Assembly (NCBI GenBank): GCA_028692975.1
Contig: JAQUWF010000027.1
Location: 1 to 34,934, forward strand
Source: Lachnospiraceae bacterium
GTDB lineage: Bacteria; Bacillota; Clostridia; Lachnospirales; Lachnospiraceae
DNA length: 34,934 nt
Direction: 5' to 3'
Positions 31,479 to 34,934 of this stretch are shown piece after piece. Numbering within the stretch: position 1 is the stretch's first letter; every line of letters starts with the position of its first letter. The notes beneath the pieces are model-generated. The model did not search any database and had not been told where the DNA came from. It saw nothing but the letters and a program-made list of their open reading frames with translations. A program made the position numbers and the translations under genes.

Positions 31479-32504
31479 TTATTTTGCTTTACCTGTCTCT
31501 TCCAGATATTCCTTGTGCAGATTCGGTCTTGTACCAACCGTCTTATTTCTTCTGTACAATGTGATGGTCTCATAGCATACGCAGGCAATAAGGATTACTG
31601 CGATAACCAGCACCTGCATCTCTGTCTTCTTAAAGATAGATTTGAGGAATGCGATAGCTATCAGTGTTACCCAGGTAGAAACCACGCTTCCTTTACCACC
31701 CTGGATAGCGGTACCACCAACGATAGTAGCCGTCAGGGCAATCATCAGCGGGCTGATACCTTTCTCGCCCATGGTGATACTTGCAGATCCGGAATATACA
31801 CCGTTCAATGCTCCTCCGAATGCACAGGCTGCTGCTGAAATAATAAATACCAGTGTTGTCACACGGTCGCTCTTGATACCAGCCAGCCATGCTGTCTCCA
31901 GGTTACCACCTACCATATATACGTTACGTCCGAATCGGGTGTAACGGAACACGATCATGATAATGAAGATAATCAGCGTGGTGATCAGGAAGTATGCAGA
32001 AAATGGAAGGAATGGAATCAGCTTTTCATTCAGAAATTCATTGAAAGCATAATCCTTGCCGATACTCAGTTCGGCTCCACCTGTATAGATATACATGGCA
32101 CCTTTTACTACAAACTGCATACCCAGTGTTACGATGAAGGATGGAATCAAGAACTTGGTCACCAGAATACCATTGGCCAGACCTACGATGACACCAACCA
32201 GTGTTGCGATCAAAATACATACAATATACGGCAGTCCGTTGATACTGTGCAGTCCCAGACAGAGCAGGGCACCAAAGGTGGACATATACATTACCGTCAA
32301 ATCCATGTGCCCGGCGATCAGACATACTGTAAATCCAAGTCCAAGCCACATTACCAGGCTACCGTTTCCCGTTACTGCGTTGATATTGAATGCAGTATAG
32401 AATTTCGGTGTGAAAATACCAATGATCATGATGATAATCAGGAAAAAGTAGGCTCTGTAATTATTGATAAAATTCGCATTAATCTTAAATTTTTTCTTAT
32501 TCAT
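31479..32504 (-). CDS. Sugar ABC transporter permease (RbsC-type), second
   Basis: A 341-residue inner-membrane permease of the branched-chain/ribose-type family. It has about nine to ten hydrophobic helices and the family's cytoplasmic loop ALTATIVGGTAIQGGKGSV for contact with the ATPase; GVIVGLANGILVTKF is another RbsC signature. The start overlaps the preceding permease stop by one base (TGATG), so the two are translated together and should form a heterodimeric channel. Confidence 0.94.
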   Translation of the reverse strand: MNKKKFKINANFINNYRAYFFLIIIMIIGIFTPKFYTAFNINAVTGNGSLVMWLGLGFTVCLIAGHMDLTVMYMSTFGALLCLGLHSINGLPYIVCILIATLVGVIVGLANGILVTKFLIPSFIVTLGMQFVVKGAMYIYTGGAELSIGKDYAFNEFLNEKLIPFLPFSAYFLITTLIIFIIMIVFRYTRFGRNVYMVGGNLETAWLAGIKSDRVTTLVFIISAAACAFGGALNGVYSGSASITMGEKGISPLMIALTATIVGGTAIQGGKGSVVSTWVTLIAIAFLKSIFKKTEMQVLVIAVILIACVCYETITLYRRNKTVGTRPNLHKEYLEETGKAK

Positions 32505-33553
32505 CAGCCTTTACCCAACTTTCTATTTGAATATGTGTTCAACCAAACGATGAACAGGAATACAAGACCCTGTACCAGGTATTTCTCGTAAGTGCCCAGA
32601 CCGATCCAGGAAAGTACGTTGTTCAAAATACCATAAGCTAAAACACCACCAAATGTACCAACTACAGATCCTTTACCACCTGCTAATGCAACACCGCCTA
32701 ACAATACAGCCGTTACACAGGAGAAATCGTATCCAGTACCGTTTTCGTAAGAAGCTGTCTTACGAAGAGCTGAGAAGAAGATACCGCCGACTGCTGCAGC
32801 CACGCCATCGATAACGTAAGTGATCATGGCAACCTTCGCACAGTTGATGCCGGAGAATTTTGCTACTTCATAGTTGGAACCAACAATCTTTGCTTTCTGT
32901 CCATAGCTTGTCTTGGTATGAATAAACCAGGCAATCACGAACATAACCAGCATTACCAGAATCATGATGGAGAAAATACCAAATACATTCGTTCTTGCAA
33001 TAGCGTAAAACGTTTCTGCTGCATTCTGTGCATACTCTGTATCTTTTGCGATGCTGTCCGCATAGAGCTGTTTGCCGCCCCATACCACGCGGGCAATACC
33101 GGAAAGCAGCATGTTGAAGCCCCAGGACCAGATGATTGGGTTCGCACGCAGCTTACCAATCATGAATCCATTGATCACACCGATGAAAGCACCGGTCAGA
33201 AGACCAATCAGAAGTGCTATGGGAAATCCGAAATTAATGCACTGTACAGTCATCATACCGGACATAGCCATGGTCATTGGAATGGACATATCATTCATGT
33301 TGCCGGCATATACAACGAAGATCAAACCGGAACTTACCATACCAATCAGTGCAACAGCTTCCAGAATAGACTGGATATTTGCTGAGGAGAAGAAATCTCC
33401 CTTAGAGACAATCATACCAACGACTGCCAATAAAATTACGATTACCCAGATACCAAGTTTATTGAAAATAAGACTAAACTTGTTAATCTCCGTTTTTCTT
33501 GTATCAACCTTTGGTGTCGGGCCTGGATTTGTATTATTTTTTACTTCTGACAT
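32504..33553 (-). CDS. Sugar ABC transporter permease (RbsC-type), first
   Basis: A 349-residue permease paralogous to the next gene, with about ten membrane helices, the signature FIGVINGFMIGKL and the coupling loop TAVLLGGVALAGGKGSV. The N-terminus has a hydrophilic 28-residue lead. Its ATG lies inside the end of the ATPase gene (13-base overlap), showing a tightly coupled ATPase-permease-permease order. Confidence 0.94.
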   Translation of the reverse strand: MSEVKNNTNPGPTPKVDTRKTEINKFSLIFNKLGIWVIVILLAVVGMIVSKGDFFSSANIQSILEAVALIGMVSSGLIFVVYAGNMNDMSIPMTMAMSGMMTVQCINFGFPIALLIGLLTGAFIGVINGFMIGKLRANPIIWSWGFNMLLSGIARVVWGGKQLYADSIAKDTEYAQNAAETFYAIARTNVFGIFSIMILVMLVMFVIAWFIHTKTSYGQKAKIVGSNYEVAKFSGINCAKVAMITYVIDGVAAAVGGIFFSALRKTASYENGTGYDFSCVTAVLLGGVALAGGKGSVVGTFGGVLAYGILNNVLSWIGLGTYEKYLVQGLVFLFIVWLNTYSNRKLGKG

Positions 33554-34934
33554 TTTACGTACTCACCCTCCCCATTTGCTGCGATTAACAGGCTGTTTTC
33601 GTTAATTGCTTCTTTTGGAATCTCACCGATGATATGTCCTTCTCTCAGGATCACCGCCCGGTCACACAGACCAACTACTTCCGGCAGGTCACTGGATAAG
33701 AGGATCACTGCTTTTCCTTTTTCAACAAAACGTCTTACCGCATCGTGGATAACCTGTTTTGCATTAACGTCTACACCACGGGTCGGCTCATCCAGGATCA
33801 GGATGTCTACGTCTGTAGCAAGCCATTTTGCCATGAGCACCTTCTGCTGATTACCACCGGAAAAGCTGTTCACCAGACGATCTGGATCAGAGGGATAAAC
33901 GCTCATCTCATCGATCTTTTCCTGTACCAGATTTCTGTGCTTTTTGCCCTGGTATATACCCCCGGTGGAATACTTGTCGATAACACAGGATAATACATTA
34001 TCCTCCACGGACTGGATCAGTGCCAGACCTACGACCTTTCTATCCTCCGTCAGGTAACCGATACCGCCTTTGATGGCTTCACCGAAGTTCTTGAAGGAAA
34101 CTTCCTTGCCATGTACATATACCTTGCCTGTGTCTGCCTTATCTACTCCGATGAGGCTGCGGGCGATCTCGGTACGTCCTGCGCCTGCAAGGCCACAGAT
34201 AGCAAGCACTTCGCCTTTATGTACTGCAAAATCCACATGATGGAAAAAGCCCCATCTGGTATAGTCTTCTGTACGGAGGAATTCTTCCTTCGTTACCATG
34301 CTGGCATGATCCGTATAGAAACTCTTTACCGGCTCACCAACCATCTTCTCTACCAGATCATCCATGTCAGTCTCTTCGATACTACAGCTGCCAACCAGCT
34401 TGCCGTCTCGCATAACTGTTACGTTGTCTGCGATCTCGAAGATCTCACTCATATGATGAGATATATAAACAATAGCCATTCCCTGCTCTTTCAGGCTGCG
34501 GATAATGGTAAACAGGCGCTTTACCTCTTCACTGGACAGTGCCGAAGTCGGCTCGTCCATTACCAGAATCGAAGGTGCAAAACCAAGTACCTTTGCGATC
34601 TCAACCAGCTGTGCATCACATTGGCTGATCTCTGAAACATTGATGGTGGGATCCAGATTCTCCAGACCTACCTTCGCCAGAAGCTCTTTCGCCTCTGTGA
34701 TTGCTTTTTTCTTGTCGATAAACAGTGCATTCTTTTTGGGCAGTCTTCCTACCAGTAAGTTTTCATAAATAGAAATACGGCGGGCAATACTCAGTTCCTG
34801 ATAAACCATTCCGATGCCATATTCCTTCGCCAGGTTTGGCGTATGTAATTCCCTTTTCACACCGTCAATGTAAATCTCGCCTGTATAATCATTAAATAAT
34901 CCGGCAAGCATTTTCATCAAGGTTGATTTTCCTG
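33541..34934 (-). CDS. Sugar ABC transporter ATP-binding protein, two domains (cut by window edge)
   Basis: An RbsA/MglA-type ATPase with two fused nucleotide-binding domains that powers the importer. The gene runs past the right edge: the last bases read in frame as GKSTLMKML, the end of the first Walker A, so 20-40 N-terminal residues are missing. In the first domain the Walker B is ILVMDEPTSAL, but the signature reads ISQCDAQLVEIAKV where LSxGxQQ is usual. The second has the degenerate Walker A normal for this family (GLAGAGRTE), a good signature (FSGGNQQKVLMAKWL) and LILDEPTRGVDV. It is the first gene visible in the importer operon. Confidence 0.94.
   Translation of the reverse strand, partial: GKSTLMKMLAGLFNDYTGEIYIDGVKRELHTPNLAKEYGIGMVYQELSIARRISIYENLLVGRLPKKNALFIDKKKAITEAKELLAKVGLENLDPTINVSEISQCDAQLVEIAKVLGFAPSILVMDEPTSALSSEEVKRLFTIIRSLKEQGMAIVYISHHMSEIFEIADNVTVMRDGKLVGSCSIEETDMDDLVEKMVGEPVKSFYTDHASMVTKEEFLRTEDYTRWGFFHHVDFAVHKGEVLAICGLAGAGRTEIARSLIGVDKADTGKVYVHGKEVSFKNFGEAIKGGIGYLTEDRKVVGLALIQSVEDNVLSCVIDKYSTGGIYQGKKHRNLVQEKIDEMSVYPSDPDRLVNSFSGGNQQKVLMAKWLATDVDILILDEPTRGVDVNAKQVIHDAVRRFVEKGKAVILLSSDLPEVVGLCDRAVILREGHIIGEIPKEAINENSLLIAANGEGEYVKCQK

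Overview
The window looks like a chromosomal segment of an anaerobic, Gram-positive, gut-type Clostridia bacterium, most likely Lachnospiraceae-like. The support is an oxygen-sensitive class III ribonucleotide reductase, strong AGGAGG ribosome binding sites before most genes, tRNA genes without encoded CCA, Rho with a low-complexity insert, a two-domain PPK2 kinase, CstA, and glucan/choline-binding-type wall repeats. The species cannot be fixed from sequence alone. Most genes are on the minus strand.

Bases 1-12,000 are mainly housekeeping. A small HTH regulator and a membrane protein with three Asp-box repeats sit at the left edge. Next come nrdD (anaerobic NTP reductase with a fused C-terminal glutaredoxin-like domain, own promoter and candidate NrdR boxes) and a tight minus-strand operon transcribed as yqhQ (DUF1385), prmC, prfA, a sugar-phosphate nucleotidyltransferase, glmM, a TPR lipoprotein and hflX. 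It combines translation termination, amino-sugar supply for the wall and ribosome rescue. rpmE, rho and tRNA-Leu lie upstream, each with a readable promoter.

Bases 14,100-19,000 hold a prophage-type endolysin without phage neighbours, a polyphosphate kinase (PPK2/Pap), and a small accessory islet. The islet has a divergent pair of tiny genes (a ribbon-helix-helix protein and an unknown 57-residue protein) with overlapping promoters. It also has a very likely type I toxin-antitoxin locus: a 31-residue membrane peptide and a convergent antisense RNA with a near-consensus promoter sharing a bidirectional terminator. After it come a tRNA-like remnant with TGACTAA repeats and a six-tRNA operon (Pro, Gly, Arg, His, Gln, Lys) from a TTGACA-17-TATAAT promoter.

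Bases 18,900-22,500 carry rdgB with a YfcE-type phosphodiesterase, and a CstA-type transporter behind an unrecognised 170-residue protein.

Bases 22,680-34,934 form the most unusual region. It has three paralogous URO-D-fold proteins of the MtaA/CmuA methyltransferase type (not HemE), each with its own regulatory setting. The first is divergent from an AraC regulator with half-sites in front of its promoter. The second is divergent from a 763-residue regulator joining a LacI DNA-binding domain, a LacI-type sugar-sensing domain and a second MalE-like solute-binding domain, with an 18-bp operator between them. The third is in an operon with a RhaM-type mutarotase and a complete ribose/galactose-type ABC importer (ATPase cut by the right edge). 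My working inference is uptake and processing of an unusual, perhaps O-methylated, deoxysugar. No corrinoid protein or reactivase is in the window, so the chemistry is open.
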